Below, piece after piece: positions 53,668 to 61,529 of a DNA stretch of 64,000 nucleotides. A program made the position numbers and the translations under genes. How positions within the stretch are numbered: position 1 is the stretch's first letter; each line of letters begins with the position of its first letter. The stretch is from Aquamicrobium defluvii. Its GTDB lineage: Bacteria; Pseudomonadota; Alphaproteobacteria; Rhizobiales; Rhizobiaceae. The notes under the pieces were generated by a model. The model was given only the letters and a program-made list of their open reading frames with translations, was not told where the DNA came from and did no database searches. Where the stretch lies: contig NZ_SNZF01000009.1 of NCBI RefSeq assembly GCF_004363725.1, positions 62,001 to 126,000 of the forward strand, written 5' to 3'.

Positions 53668-55691
53668 GCTGACCTCCGCTGAAGAAAGGTCAGCTTGGCA
53701 GGGTCGAAGTCGTCGTGGGGGCCATGAGGGGAAGACGGCTCCGGCACCGGCTCCAACATTGTGCATGTCGATGAAGAACCGTGCTCGGAATACATGTTCC
53801 CCGACGACACGGCCTCACCATCCTTTGCCGCAGCATAGGCGTTGCCAACCGTTACCGGCTCGACATTCCGGGGGGCGGTAACACTGGTAACAGTGGTAAC
53901 ACTTCCCTCCTCCCGCTCTTCATCCTCATGGCCCTCATTCAAACTGTTACCAGTGTTACCACTGTTACCGGTGGTAGTGGTATCAGTGCCGGTAACAGTC
54001 AGATCTGGGTGAATATACTTGCCATAGCCCGATTTCTGCACTTCTCCGGCCGCTGCCATGGTGAAAAGCAGCTTCCGAACGTTACCGTCCTTCATGCCGG
54101 TAACAGTTGCGATAACACTTGGCGACATGGCCTCGCCCGCCTCCAACAGCGCCTGCAAGATGTTACCGCGTTCATCCGAACGGCGGACTTCGGTAACACT
54201 TCCCTGCACGATCCACTTCGCCGTGGTCTTGTCGAACGTCACCGCGCTCTCGATCTCCTCGATGTCGCGGCCTCGGCCGTACAAGGTGCAGCCCTGACTA
54301 TTGCGGTCGAGGACCAGCGTCGTATCGGCAGCACCGGACAGCCCGAGCGAGCCCGAGACGGTCTCGAACGGATCGCCGGACTCCGACTGCGACTTGCGGG
54401 TGTGGTGGACGATGACGATCGCCACGTTGCGCTTCGACGCGATCTCTTGCAGGTCTTTGATCGCGCGGTAGTCGCCATCGTATAGCTGCTCCTTCCCGCT
54501 GCGGACGGGTCGGAACTGCGCCAGCACGTCCACGATGACGAGACGGGCGCGCGGATGATCGTCCAGCCACTCCTCGATGTACCGGAGTCCACCATCATTC
54601 GCTCGGGGCCACTCGGTCGCATAGTGGAAGGCCTCGGGCCAGTCCTTCGTCACGAGGGCCGGCATCAGCTTCTTGATGCGGCTATGCAGGCGGCGCTGAT
54701 TGTCTTCGAGTGCCAGCATCAGGACATCACCCTGCTCGCACTCGATCCCGCCAAGGCAGGTTCCGCCACGGGCAACGGCAAGCGCCATTTCCATTACCAT
54801 CCAGCTTTTCCCGAGCTTGGGGCGGCCGGCGAGAAGCGTACAGCCTTCGGCGATATAGCCGGGGACCACATACTTGATCGGCGCGAAGGTCATGTTCCTG
54901 AGCGCAGCGGCTGTGCCAATGACCGGACGTTTCGGATCGGCCTTACTGGTCGCTCCGGCGACGTACGCGAGCAGATCGTCTTTGCCGTGGCCGAGATCCA
55001 GATAGTCGGACACGTCGCCCTTTTCAGGCAGCATCGGGAAGTGGACCGATCGCACCGAAGCGGCCGTGCCCTTCAGCGCGGCGTGGACCTGATCGGCATG
55101 TTTCCGGCCGGGCTCGTCGTTGTCCGCAAGGATGATGACGTTCTTGCCGTTGAACCAATGGTTCAGTTCCGGACGCCATTTTCCCGCTCCCTCTGGCGCG
55201 CTCGTGGCCACGAGACCGAGACCAGCGAGGCGATCTGCATCCTTCTCACCCTCAACGATGTAGACTGTATCGGCCGCGATCACTTCGGGCAGGCGGTAGG
55301 GAATGCGAAGCTGTTGTGCGCCCTTCACCCATGCGGAGCCGTTCCATGAGTGCTGATAGAACGACTTGCCTACGGGCCGGTGGACCTTGGTCACGCGCAA
55401 GTAGGGCTCGCCGTGCTCGTCACGATAGACGAACTGCGGATCGGCAGGACGTTCCACCCTCCCGGGCTTCCATGCCGGGAGACCCGCGGCCTGGCGCACA
55501 TAGTCACGGCAGGCAGCCGGATCGTCCTCAGCGAAGCTGTTGACCACGAAGCCTTCCGGGTTGCTGGGATCGTTCTTTACGGACAGCGAGCGGTCGTCTT
55601 TCCCGTGGCCGGGGCCGGGCACGAGGCAAGCATTGCCGCCGACCAGCATGTCACCATGCAGGGCGTGGCAGACAGTCTGTGCGATGTTCAT
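53664..55691 (-). CDS. TOPRIM primase / RepA-like helicase fusion
   Basis: A protein of 675 residues. The N-terminal PGPGHGKDDRSLSVKN suits a primase-type entry domain. A TOPRIM domain follows, with EGEKDADRLAGLG (Glu 148) and IILADNDEPG (Asp 190 and 192). Then comes a RecA-like helicase domain with the P-loop LLAGRPKLGKSW (about 286-297) and VIVHHTRKSQ. A winged-helix-like region (near 530-575) and a Thr/Gly/Asn-rich tail end the protein. It would start replication of the excised element. The tail is encoded by a dense set of GGTAACA-type repeats. It is coupled by ATGA overlaps to the genes on both sides. Confidence 0.9.
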   Translation of the reverse strand: MNIAQTVCHALHGDMLVGGNACLVPGPGHGKDDRSLSVKNDPSNPEGFVVNSFAEDDPAACRDYVRQAAGLPAWKPGRVERPADPQFVYRDEHGEPYLRVTKVHRPVGKSFYQHSWNGSAWVKGAQQLRIPYRLPEVIAADTVYIVEGEKDADRLAGLGLVATSAPEGAGKWRPELNHWFNGKNVIILADNDEPGRKHADQVHAALKGTAASVRSVHFPMLPEKGDVSDYLDLGHGKDDLLAYVAGATSKADPKRPVIGTAAALRNMTFAPIKYVVPGYIAEGCTLLAGRPKLGKSWMVMEMALAVARGGTCLGGIECEQGDVLMLALEDNQRRLHSRIKKLMPALVTKDWPEAFHYATEWPRANDGGLRYIEEWLDDHPRARLVIVDVLAQFRPVRSGKEQLYDGDYRAIKDLQEIASKRNVAIVIVHHTRKSQSESGDPFETVSGSLGLSGAADTTLVLDRNSQGCTLYGRGRDIEEIESAVTFDKTTAKWIVQGSVTEVRRSDERGNILQALLEAGEAMSPSVIATVTGMKDGNVRKLLFTMAAAGEVQKSGYGKYIHPDLTVTGTDTTTTGNSGNTGNSLNEGHEDEEREEGSVTTVTSVTAPRNVEPVTVGNAYAAAKDGEAVSSGNMYSEHGSSSTCTMLEPVPEPSSPHGPHDDFDPAKLTFLQRRSA
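53851..54200. repeat. GGTAACA-type repeat cluster, candidate iteron origin
   Basis: Three tandem 9-mers GGTAACA(C/G)T occupy 53877-53903, and three inverted copies A(C/G)TGTTACC lie at 53943-53969. Further copies or near-copies are at 53851-53856, 53991-53999, 54081-54086, 54099-54107, 54111-54119, 54161-54167 and 54192-54200. They lie in the 3' end of the primase gene, where satellite origins with iterons recognised by the replication protein are often found. All copies share one codon phase, so part of the signal could come from Val-Thr and Gly-Asn codon pairs. The GTT and GGT codons used are not the ones favoured around it. Confidence 0.5.
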
Positions 55692-55918
55692 GCTGCCACC
55701 TCTTGAGCCGAGGCAGCCGCTGCGCTATATGAAGCTGTGAAGACCTTCCCGAAGCCGTTCGCGATGCCAGTCGCGGCGGCTTTTCCTTTTGGTGATTCGC
55801 CACTGCGGTTAGCCGACAGGCGAAAAACGCTAAGCGATTCAATAGGACGGTTTGGGCAAATTAGTCGGTGTAACGAATTGATTTTGAAAGGATTATTCAA
55901 TCCTGCCGGGATCGCCAC
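55688..55918 (-). CDS. possible first gene of the satellite (up to 76 aa)
   Basis: An open frame ends in TGA overlapping the primase ATG (ATGA), which suggests coupled translation. Its last third (ESPKGKAAATGIANGFGKVF... to QEVAA) looks protein-like. The only early starts are a GTG within the attR repeat (55918) or a TTG a few codons later, so the gene would read out of the attachment site. It is not recognised and may be a leader peptide. Confidence 0.35.
   Translation of the reverse strand: MAIPAGLNNPFKINSLHRLICPNRPIESLSVFRLSANRSGESPKGKAAATGIANGFGKVFTASYSAAAASAQEVAA
55899..55917. repeat. attR core of the satellite (19 bp)
   Basis: AATCCTGCCGGGATCGCCA, identical to the end of tRNA-Arg at 44888-44906. 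There is no tRNA structure around it, so this is the displaced copy marking the right end of the element. Confidence 0.9.
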
Positions 55919-55958
55919 AGATCAAACATTTACATCGAGTTTCCGATAATTCTCATTA

Positions 55959-56007
55959 GAGCATTGGACCGAAAAGTGTATTCGGTTTTCGGATTATTCC
56001 GATGCTC
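55959..56007. repeat. palindromic intergenic repeat 1 (CCGAAAAGTG type)
   Basis: GAGCAT (55959-55964) pairs with ATGCTC (56002-56007), with ACCGAAAAGTG and CGGTTTTCGG between them forming an inner stem. This form (a GCAT arm, CCGAAAAGTG, then CGGTTTTCGG) is a common dispersed palindrome in Hyphomicrobiales genomes. It lies just outside attR. Confidence 0.6.
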
Positions 56008-56019
56008 AAACAAAATGTC

Positions 56020-56059
56020 AGAGCGTCCTTTGTGCGTCCGAAATGACGCACGGCGCTCT
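56020..56059. repeat. palindromic intergenic repeat 2 (AGAGCGTCC type)
   Basis: AGAGCG (56020-56025) pairs with CGCTCT (56054-56059), with an inner stem GTGCGT/ACGCAC. It resembles another dispersed rhizobial palindrome. The two repeats lie side by side in the gap between attR and the Cys-rich gene. Nothing else is seen in 55919-56146. Confidence 0.6.
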
Positions 56060-56146
56060 AACAGCCGCGCCGCGGTTTCGCATGCCTTGTCCGGACGCCT
56101 TTTCTCGCATAAGTAGCAGGAGGGGATTTATGGGGGGAGCCGCACC

Positions 56147-56344
56147 ATGCCGGTGTGCGGGACATGCGCCGGGCTTGGGCGCGTATTTCATTGCATTCGA
56201 TGGCCAGCCTGCGGCTGCCCGGACGGTACTGTTATAGAGGATTGCCCGGGAAAAACGGTCGTCTGCTCCGAATGCAATGGAACGGGAGAGGCCCGTTCCG
56301 CATTTCAATCTGATGAAGACCGGCAAAGGAAAGCGCAATGTTGA
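56147..56344 (+). CDS. Cys-rich small protein with DnaJ-type zinc motifs
   Basis: A 65-residue protein. CGTCAGLGR (about 4-12), CGCPDG and CSECNGTGEA (about 40-49) are CxxC-type repeats resembling the DnaJ zinc-binding modules. A GGGGGGAG element seven bases before the ATG supports translation. The function is unknown; it could bind zinc. It lies in the accessory patch right of attR and precedes the glycosyltransferases. Confidence 0.6.
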   Translation: MPVCGTCAGLGRVFHCIRWPACGCPDGTVIEDCPGKTVVCSECNGTGEARSAFQSDEDRQRKAQC

Positions 56345-56404
56345 CTGGGCATGGTCAGGTAGACTAGCAAAACACTTCTGCCGATACAGAAGCGGAGTGG
56401 AGTG

Positions 56405-57358
56405 ATGACGGCTAGGCGTAAGGTGCTTTTTATCGGCCCCGGGGTTAAGGCGACTGACCAAGTCTGGGGCGGCTCCGTTGCGACTTCTTACAATTTCCTT
56501 CGAAGCATGGCGCTTTCCAAGCGATATGAGGTACAACACATTGATCGAAGGCACATAAAAGGCCCTCGGGAATTGTACAGCGCATTGAGATCGACGGACT
56601 ACGATTTGCTGCACGTGGACGATGCCGGCAGCGGACTCCAGACATGTTATTCAGCTGGCGTTCTTCCCGATGTCATCGGCCCCATCTCCCGCGCTCCCAA
56701 CGGCGTGAAGGAATATAAGATCGGAGGTGAGGTCTGGCAATCGATCTATACTCCGGAATGGTTTTATCAGGCTGTTGTGATTCGCCTGAACGCCAACGAG
56801 GAGCGTGCGCCCGGCTATAAAGATAAATATCTTGGAATTTCACAAGGCGTTGACACGGAAAAATTACGGCCGGAGACCGACCCTAGGGAGAGGCGCTATA
56901 TTCTATGGGCGGGTGACGCCAATCGACCTGCCAAAAACTATCCGCTTATAGAAGAAATCATATCTATAACGGAACTACCCGAGCCTTATGAATTCAAAGT
57001 CATGTCAGGGTATTATGTTAAAGATTACTGGAATACTCTTGATGAGACAGCAATACTTATAAACACCAGCAAATATGAGAGTTTTTGCGCAGCCATATTC
57101 GAGGCGAAATCCAAAGGCGTAGCAACAATATACCGGGAAAAACTTCATAACGACCGTTTCCCGGATGGTCGCATACAAGTTCCCTATACCGCTGAAGCTT
57201 ATCGCGATGAAATCCTCAAGCTCCTGAGCGATCCTGAACTTCTCGAACAGGAAGGGCGCATGAGTCGCGGCTACTGCGTCGACAATGCTTCGTTCGAGGT
57301 CATGAAGAACTCATATGAGGCAGCATACGATATCGCCTTTGCGCGCAAATCGTCCTGA
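56405..57358 (+). CDS. glycosyltransferase-like protein (GT-B type)
   Basis: A protein of 317 residues. The N-terminus KVLFIGPGVKATDQVWGGSVATSYNFLRSMA resembles the acceptor side of GT4-like enzymes. The C-terminal half has GISQGVDTEKLRPETDPRERRYILWAGDANRPAKNYPL and ILINTSKYESFCAAIFEAKSKGV, the donor-binding Glu region of GT4 proteins. It may act on a surface polysaccharide. Base composition is visibly richer in A and T than in neighbouring core genes, suggesting transfer. A GTG three bases earlier is an alternative start. Confidence 0.75.
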   Translation: MTARRKVLFIGPGVKATDQVWGGSVATSYNFLRSMALSKRYEVQHIDRRHIKGPRELYSALRSTDYDLLHVDDAGSGLQTCYSAGVLPDVIGPISRAPNGVKEYKIGGEVWQSIYTPEWFYQAVVIRLNANEERAPGYKDKYLGISQGVDTEKLRPETDPRERRYILWAGDANRPAKNYPLIEEIISITELPEPYEFKVMSGYYVKDYWNTLDETAILINTSKYESFCAAIFEAKSKGVATIYREKLHNDRFPDGRIQVPYTAEAYRDEILKLLSDPELLEQEGRMSRGYCVDNASFEVMKNSYEAAYDIAFARKSS

Positions 57359-57501
57359 TTCCACCATTTTATTGCGTCGTGTTGTCCCCTTTCAATCTTG
57401 TTAGGGAAGTCAGAACGGGCACAGTCGCAAGGCTGGTTGCCCTGAATTTCCCATTCTTAGACAACCATAATATTCAGAAGTTGGCCAAGCGCGGTAGCAA
57501 G

Positions 57502-59040
57502 TTACTCTTGCGCCTCGCCTGCCGCGACAAAAAACTGGCCGGCAGCGTGGCGCGCACGGTACATTGTGCGGTACTTGCAGCGCGCTGCAGCCATAGTTCC
57601 TCCGTCCGTTATGCCGGTTCGCAGAGAACCGGTTAACGATGATTTTGACCAGTCGGCGAACAGAAGTGGTTTCGATATTCTCACGACCGAATCGCCGGCT
57701 ACCGCCCGCAATCTTGAAAGGAATTCTGAATCGGCTCCGAACGGGACCGTCTCGTAGAATCCCAGATTCTGCACCACCCAATCCTTCCTGTAGCAGAGGG
57801 AGGACTGATCCTCCTGAACATAGCCTCGCTGCCGCGGCCTGATGCCGATATCCTCATTGATACGGAGAAGATTGCCGATCGTCGCTATCGAATCCCCATT
57901 TTCCATCAAGGGCGTGACCAACTCCTCGATCTTGACGGGATGGGCCCAGTCGTCGGAATCGTTGCAGGTGAAGAACTTGCCCTTTGCTTCATGCAGGGCC
58001 CTGTTTCTGGCCCGATAGGTGCCGCCATTCTGCGGTTGGCGGAAAACCCGCACGCGAGGGTCGCGCCGTGCAATCAGCGTTGCAATTTCTACCGTGGTAT
58101 CACCGCTGCAGTCGTCAACTACCAAGATTTCGATGTTCTTGTAGGTTTGACGCAGAAGACTCTCGATTACCGGCCCGAGCGTCGCCGCCGAATTGAAGGT
58201 CGACATGGCTATGCTCACCAGCGGGCCGGTCGGGAACCGTTTGTCGGCGGCAGAGGTCAGGTTCGTAACAGATAAGGCCCTGTCCTCGCTTTTCAGACCT
58301 ATCTCCGACAACCCGAGCATTGCCAGAGCCCTGTTGAAATCTGCCAGTTGCCCAGCGAAATCTCCGCGCCGCAATCTCAGATTCGACCAGAAGAAGAACA
58401 AGTCCGGCGACACCGAGGAACCTCGTGATTTCAGGCCATGCCTCAGACATGCCTCCGCCCCCAGATAATTCAACGCCGTATTGTTGGCGAATATCTCTTC
58501 CTTCAGGGTCATCTTGAATTTTGTTTCGCCGGCAATGTGATCGAGGATCGATCCAAGCAGGTGTTTGTTGTCGAGAAGATATGCCTCGCCCAGCATCCTT
58601 AAGAGGGAGCGCTGATCAAATGCACCCAGAATCAGGGTATCCTGAGCGAACTCCCTCGCTTCCTTGAATTTTCCGACCAGAAGCAGCGCTATGAAATAGT
58701 CCAGCCGGAAGGTGGGATGCAGCCAAAGGCGCGTTGGGATTTGCGACGATGCGGCAAGGAGCGCCTCGGGCTCACCGGTTTCCAGGCACTCCTTGGCAAA
58801 TCGACGGTATTGCAGGATTTCGGACGGCTCTGTCTTCCTCGTCGGGGGCGCATATGCGGGATGTGGGTCCGCATAACCCGCGCTGTCGCCACCCGGCCGT
58901 TCGCCGAACCGACGGATGTAATACTCGTCATATGTGGCGAAGCCTGAAACCGTAGTGTGATTGACGCTTTTCCGAAGCGAATACGACAGGCGTGGCGGCA
59001 GATTTGCGTTGATACGTTGCCAGAGGGATAGCTTCGCCAA
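57502..59040 (-). CDS. family 2 glycosyltransferase with a long N-terminal region
   Basis: A protein of 512 residues. Residues 1-270 are helical and repeat-like, with no clear match. The GT2 (GT-A) domain begins about 272 with PLVSIAMSTFNSAATLGPVIESLLRQTY, then EILVVDDCSGDTT (Asp 309/310) and FTCNDSDDWAHPVK (the DxD-like site, about 362-375). GT2 enzymes build polysaccharides or glycosylate surface structures. It is convergent with the GT-B gene, forming a small two-gene cluster between the satellite and the hdaA block. Confidence 0.85.
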   Translation of the reverse strand: MAKLSLWQRINANLPPRLSYSLRKSVNHTTVSGFATYDEYYIRRFGERPGGDSAGYADPHPAYAPPTRKTEPSEILQYRRFAKECLETGEPEALLAASSQIPTRLWLHPTFRLDYFIALLLVGKFKEAREFAQDTLILGAFDQRSLLRMLGEAYLLDNKHLLGSILDHIAGETKFKMTLKEEIFANNTALNYLGAEACLRHGLKSRGSSVSPDLFFFWSNLRLRRGDFAGQLADFNRALAMLGLSEIGLKSEDRALSVTNLTSAADKRFPTGPLVSIAMSTFNSAATLGPVIESLLRQTYKNIEILVVDDCSGDTTVEIATLIARRDPRVRVFRQPQNGGTYRARNRALHEAKGKFFTCNDSDDWAHPVKIEELVTPLMENGDSIATIGNLLRINEDIGIRPRQRGYVQEDQSSLCYRKDWVVQNLGFYETVPFGADSEFLSRLRAVAGDSVVRISKPLLFADWSKSSLTGSLRTGITDGGTMAAARCKYRTMYRARHAAGQFFVAAGEAQE

Positions 59041-59290
59041 TTCGATGCCCTTTCATTCCACCCCCCTCCGCGTGTTTAGAATAGCCATTCGTCAATTTTC
59101 AAGCCGAACAACCACAAAAATCGGATCATTCTTCGGCTTGTACGTGAAGTGTCTGTCTCTTTGCGGCATACAAACATGTAATGGTTCGCCCGATCGCGGT
59201 CCCATTTTCTCACGCTTCGGAAAAGCCGGTCCGGTCATCATGGACAGCCCAGCATCTCAGGGATTTCCAGTCATTCGCAGCGGAGGCGGC

Positions 59291-59980
59291 TCAGAATCCC
59301 AGTTCGCCCTGCCCCTCGTCCATCGCGTCGACGGCTTCTGCCGCCAGCGCACGGGTGATGCGGCTATGTTCCTCAAGGGCCATGCGGTCGAGCCGGTCCA
59401 CGACCCGTATCGCCGTGGCAAGCGAACGCTCGATGCGGCGTACGAGATACTGGACCACCGACAGGTCCACCTCCACCTGCCGGTCCGCAAACAGCTTGGT
59501 GATCACGCCGGCGAGCAGCATGTCGTCAGGCTCGTGGATTTCCACGGTCGGCGCCGTCCTGAGGCGCGAGACGAGATCGGGCAGGCGCACGCCCCAGGCC
59601 AGGGGAAACCGCCTGGCGGTCATCAGAAGATGGCTGCCATTGGCGCGGACGTGATTGATCAGGTGGAAAAGCCCGTTTTCGTCGATGGCCGCTCCATCGG
59701 CATCGTCGATCAGAACCGGCCGAGGATCGAGCGTTCCGATCGCCTGCGAGAGCCTCGCCGGATGAAGCGCGACAGCCCCGGAAATGGAGCGCCAGATTTC
59801 GGCGAGATGCGTCTTGCCCGCCCCGGTCGGGCCTGACAGCACCATGACCGGCGCAGGCCAGTTCGGCCAGCGGTCGATCAGCGACACGGCCTCCTCATTC
59901 GCAGGCGAAACCACCAGTTCGTCACGCGAATAGCCGGGGGCATGGCTGAAATCCAGCGGCAACTGTCGGGGTCTGTTCAT
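59291..59980 (-). CDS. hdaA: DnaA regulatory inactivator HdaA
   Basis: A protein of about 229 residues of DnaA-like AAA+ type. The N-terminal clamp-binding motif is RQLPLDF (about 4-10), the Walker A is VMVLSGPTGAGKTHLAEIW, and the Walker B is RPVLIDDADGAAIDENGLFHLINHV. In Caulobacter, HdaA with the beta clamp promotes ATP hydrolysis by DnaA to prevent re-initiation. The ATG at 59980 places the clamp motif near the N-terminus; an ATG at 59992 is also possible. It follows the permease gene by about 20 bases. Confidence 0.9.
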   Translation of the reverse strand: MNRPRQLPLDFSHAPGYSRDELVVSPANEEAVSLIDRWPNWPAPVMVLSGPTGAGKTHLAEIWRSISGAVALHPARLSQAIGTLDPRPVLIDDADGAAIDENGLFHLINHVRANGSHLLMTARRFPLAWGVRLPDLVSRLRTAPTVEIHEPDDMLLAGVITKLFADRQVEVDLSVVQYLVRRIERSLATAIRVVDRLDRMALEEHSRITRALAAEAVDAMDEGQGELGF

Positions 59981-60001
59981 CTCCTGCACCATGCCGGGGC
60001 G

Positions 60002-61171
60002 TCAGTCGCCGGCACCCGGAGCGTCGGCGCGCGCGACCGCCGGCGCCTCCTCGTCCCCTGTCCCCTTGTAGAAAGGGGATTCCAGATAGCGCGACAAGGC
60101 GAACCGCACCAGAACCGCGATTGCGGCCGCAGCCGGAACCGCAATCAGCAGGCCGACGAAGCCGAACAATGCACCGAACGCAAACAGCGCGAACATCAGC
60201 CATACCGGATGCAGGCCGACGCTCTTTCCGACCAGCTTGGGCTGGAGGATGTTGCCTTCAATGAACTGGCCCGCAAAAAACACGAAAGCCACGACAACGA
60301 CCATGATCCAGTCCGGCCAGAACTGCACGAAGGCGACACCTACGGCCAGCACAAGCCCGGTGAGTGAGCCGACATAGGGAATGAAGCTGATCAGGCCGGC
60401 AAACAGTCCGATCAGGATGCCGAAATTGAGGCCGGTCAGGGTGAGGCCGACGGCGTACATGCATCCCAGAACCAGACACAGCGTGCCCTGTCCCCGCACG
60501 AATCCCGCCGTTGCGGTGTTGATGTCGGAAAAGATCGCCCGCACCGTTTCAACATGGTCGCGCGGCACCCAGCTGTCGACCACCGCGATCATGCGATCCC
60601 AGTCGAGCAGCATGTAGAAGGCGACGACCGGCGTCACCACCAGCAGGCTGACCACGGAGACCAGCGCCATGCCGGAACTCCAGATCGACTGGAACAGGGT
60701 CGTCAGCAGACCGAAACCGGAGGTCAGCAGCGAGTTGAGTCCCTCCTTCAATCCGGCGGCGTCGACGCCAAACCGGCGCTCCAGCCATTGCGGATCGAAA
60801 TTCGTCACCAGCGACTGAAGCCGCGTCACGTACTCGGGAAGCTTGGCTGCAAAATCCGCCATCTGCGAGGCCAGCACCGGCACCAGAACCACGATCGCCA
60901 GCACCAGAACGATGATGAAGGCGAAGAGGATGACGATGGTGGCCATCAGTCGCGACAGGCCAAGGCGTTGCAGACGGTCCGCCACGGGATCGAGGAAGTA
61001 GGCCAGCGCCATGCCGGCCACGAACGGCAGCAAGATACCGGAAAAGACATAGAGGAAGATGATCAGCGCCACGGTCGCCGCGCCCCAGAACAGCGCTTGC
61101 CGCCGCAATGTCACGGACATGTCCGGGCGGGCGGGGCCGCCATCAGTTCTGGATCGTGCTGCCTTTGCCAT
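60002..61171 (-). CDS. AI-2E/PerM family transporter
   Basis: A protein of 389 residues with several membrane helices. GILLPFVAGMALAYFLDPVADRLQRLG (near 46-72) is typical of this family, as is the later NFGILIGLFAGLISFIPYVGSLTGLVLAVGVAFVQF region and the EGNILQPKLVGKSVGLHPVWLMFALFAFGALFGFVGLLIAVP segment. Members include putative AI-2 exporters and Na+/H+ antiporters; the substrate here is unknown. It is transcribed toward hdaA, as in many alphaproteobacteria. A later start at 61120 (M-S-V-T-L) is possible. Confidence 0.87.
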   Translation of the reverse strand: MAKAARSRTDGGPARPDMSVTLRRQALFWGAATVALIIFLYVFSGILLPFVAGMALAYFLDPVADRLQRLGLSRLMATIVILFAFIIVLVLAIVVLVPVLASQMADFAAKLPEYVTRLQSLVTNFDPQWLERRFGVDAAGLKEGLNSLLTSGFGLLTTLFQSIWSSGMALVSVVSLLVVTPVVAFYMLLDWDRMIAVVDSWVPRDHVETVRAIFSDINTATAGFVRGQGTLCLVLGCMYAVGLTLTGLNFGILIGLFAGLISFIPYVGSLTGLVLAVGVAFVQFWPDWIMVVVVAFVFFAGQFIEGNILQPKLVGKSVGLHPVWLMFALFAFGALFGFVGLLIAVPAAAAIAVLVRFALSRYLESPFYKGTGDEEAPAVARADAPGAGD

Positions 61172-61529
61172 TGCCGTTCATGTGCCTCAGCCAGCAGACG
61201 AGATAGGATGCTGCCGAAGCCACGGTCAAGAGGCCCCGCAGGATTATCGGCAACTGGTGCAACGAGCCGAAGCGACGCGCAACGAAACCATGGACGCCAG
61301 CAAAGGCGCCTGCCATCTTGAAGCCGGCGAGAAAAGCCGGTCCCGGCTCGCCTGAACAGACAAGATAAAAGATCGGCGACCGGAAGCGGCCGCTTGGGTC
61401 CGGCAGGGAAAAGACCGCACATGCGCCCTGCCCGGCAGGCTTTCCCCAATTCCCTGCTCCCCTGCATCTGCGCTACCTTGCGGGATGGGGCGGTTCATGC
61501 GAAGAGCCCGCCATAGCAAGGGGAAAGCG

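Larger units (their letters stand above)
44888..55917 (-). mobile_element. integrated phage satellite with its own capsid genes (cf-PICI-like)
   Basis: An 11-kb element is bounded by a 19-bp direct repeat and inserted in tRNA-Arg(TCT). All genes read leftward, from a primase/helicase through HNH nuclease, large terminase, HK97-type capsid, connector, protease, portal and head-closure genes to an AlpA-like HTH and a tyrosine integrase. No tail, lysis, repressor or recognisable small-terminase gene is found. Genes are intact and tightly overlapped, so it does not look like a decayed prophage. The content matches capsid-forming phage-inducible chromosomal islands, which package their own DNA in their own small heads and take tails from a helper phage. 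Confidence 0.75.

Noticed and set aside
53851-54200. CRISPR array
   Set aside because: The repeats are 9 bp, in both orientations, inside a coding gene and without spacers of constant length. No CRISPR array is present in the window.
44888-55917. Gene transfer agent cluster
   Set aside because: GTA clusters carry tail genes and no integrase or attachment repeats. This element has an integrase, a primase and att sites but no tail genes.
61143-61316. A 57-codon minus-strand frame upstream of the AI-2E gene with HGFVARRF, recalling CDP-alcohol phosphatidyltransferases
   Set aside because: The first Asp of the motif is absent, the catalytic Asp residues downstream are missing, there is no ribosome binding site, and it overlaps the next gene. 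It could be a relic but is not supportable.
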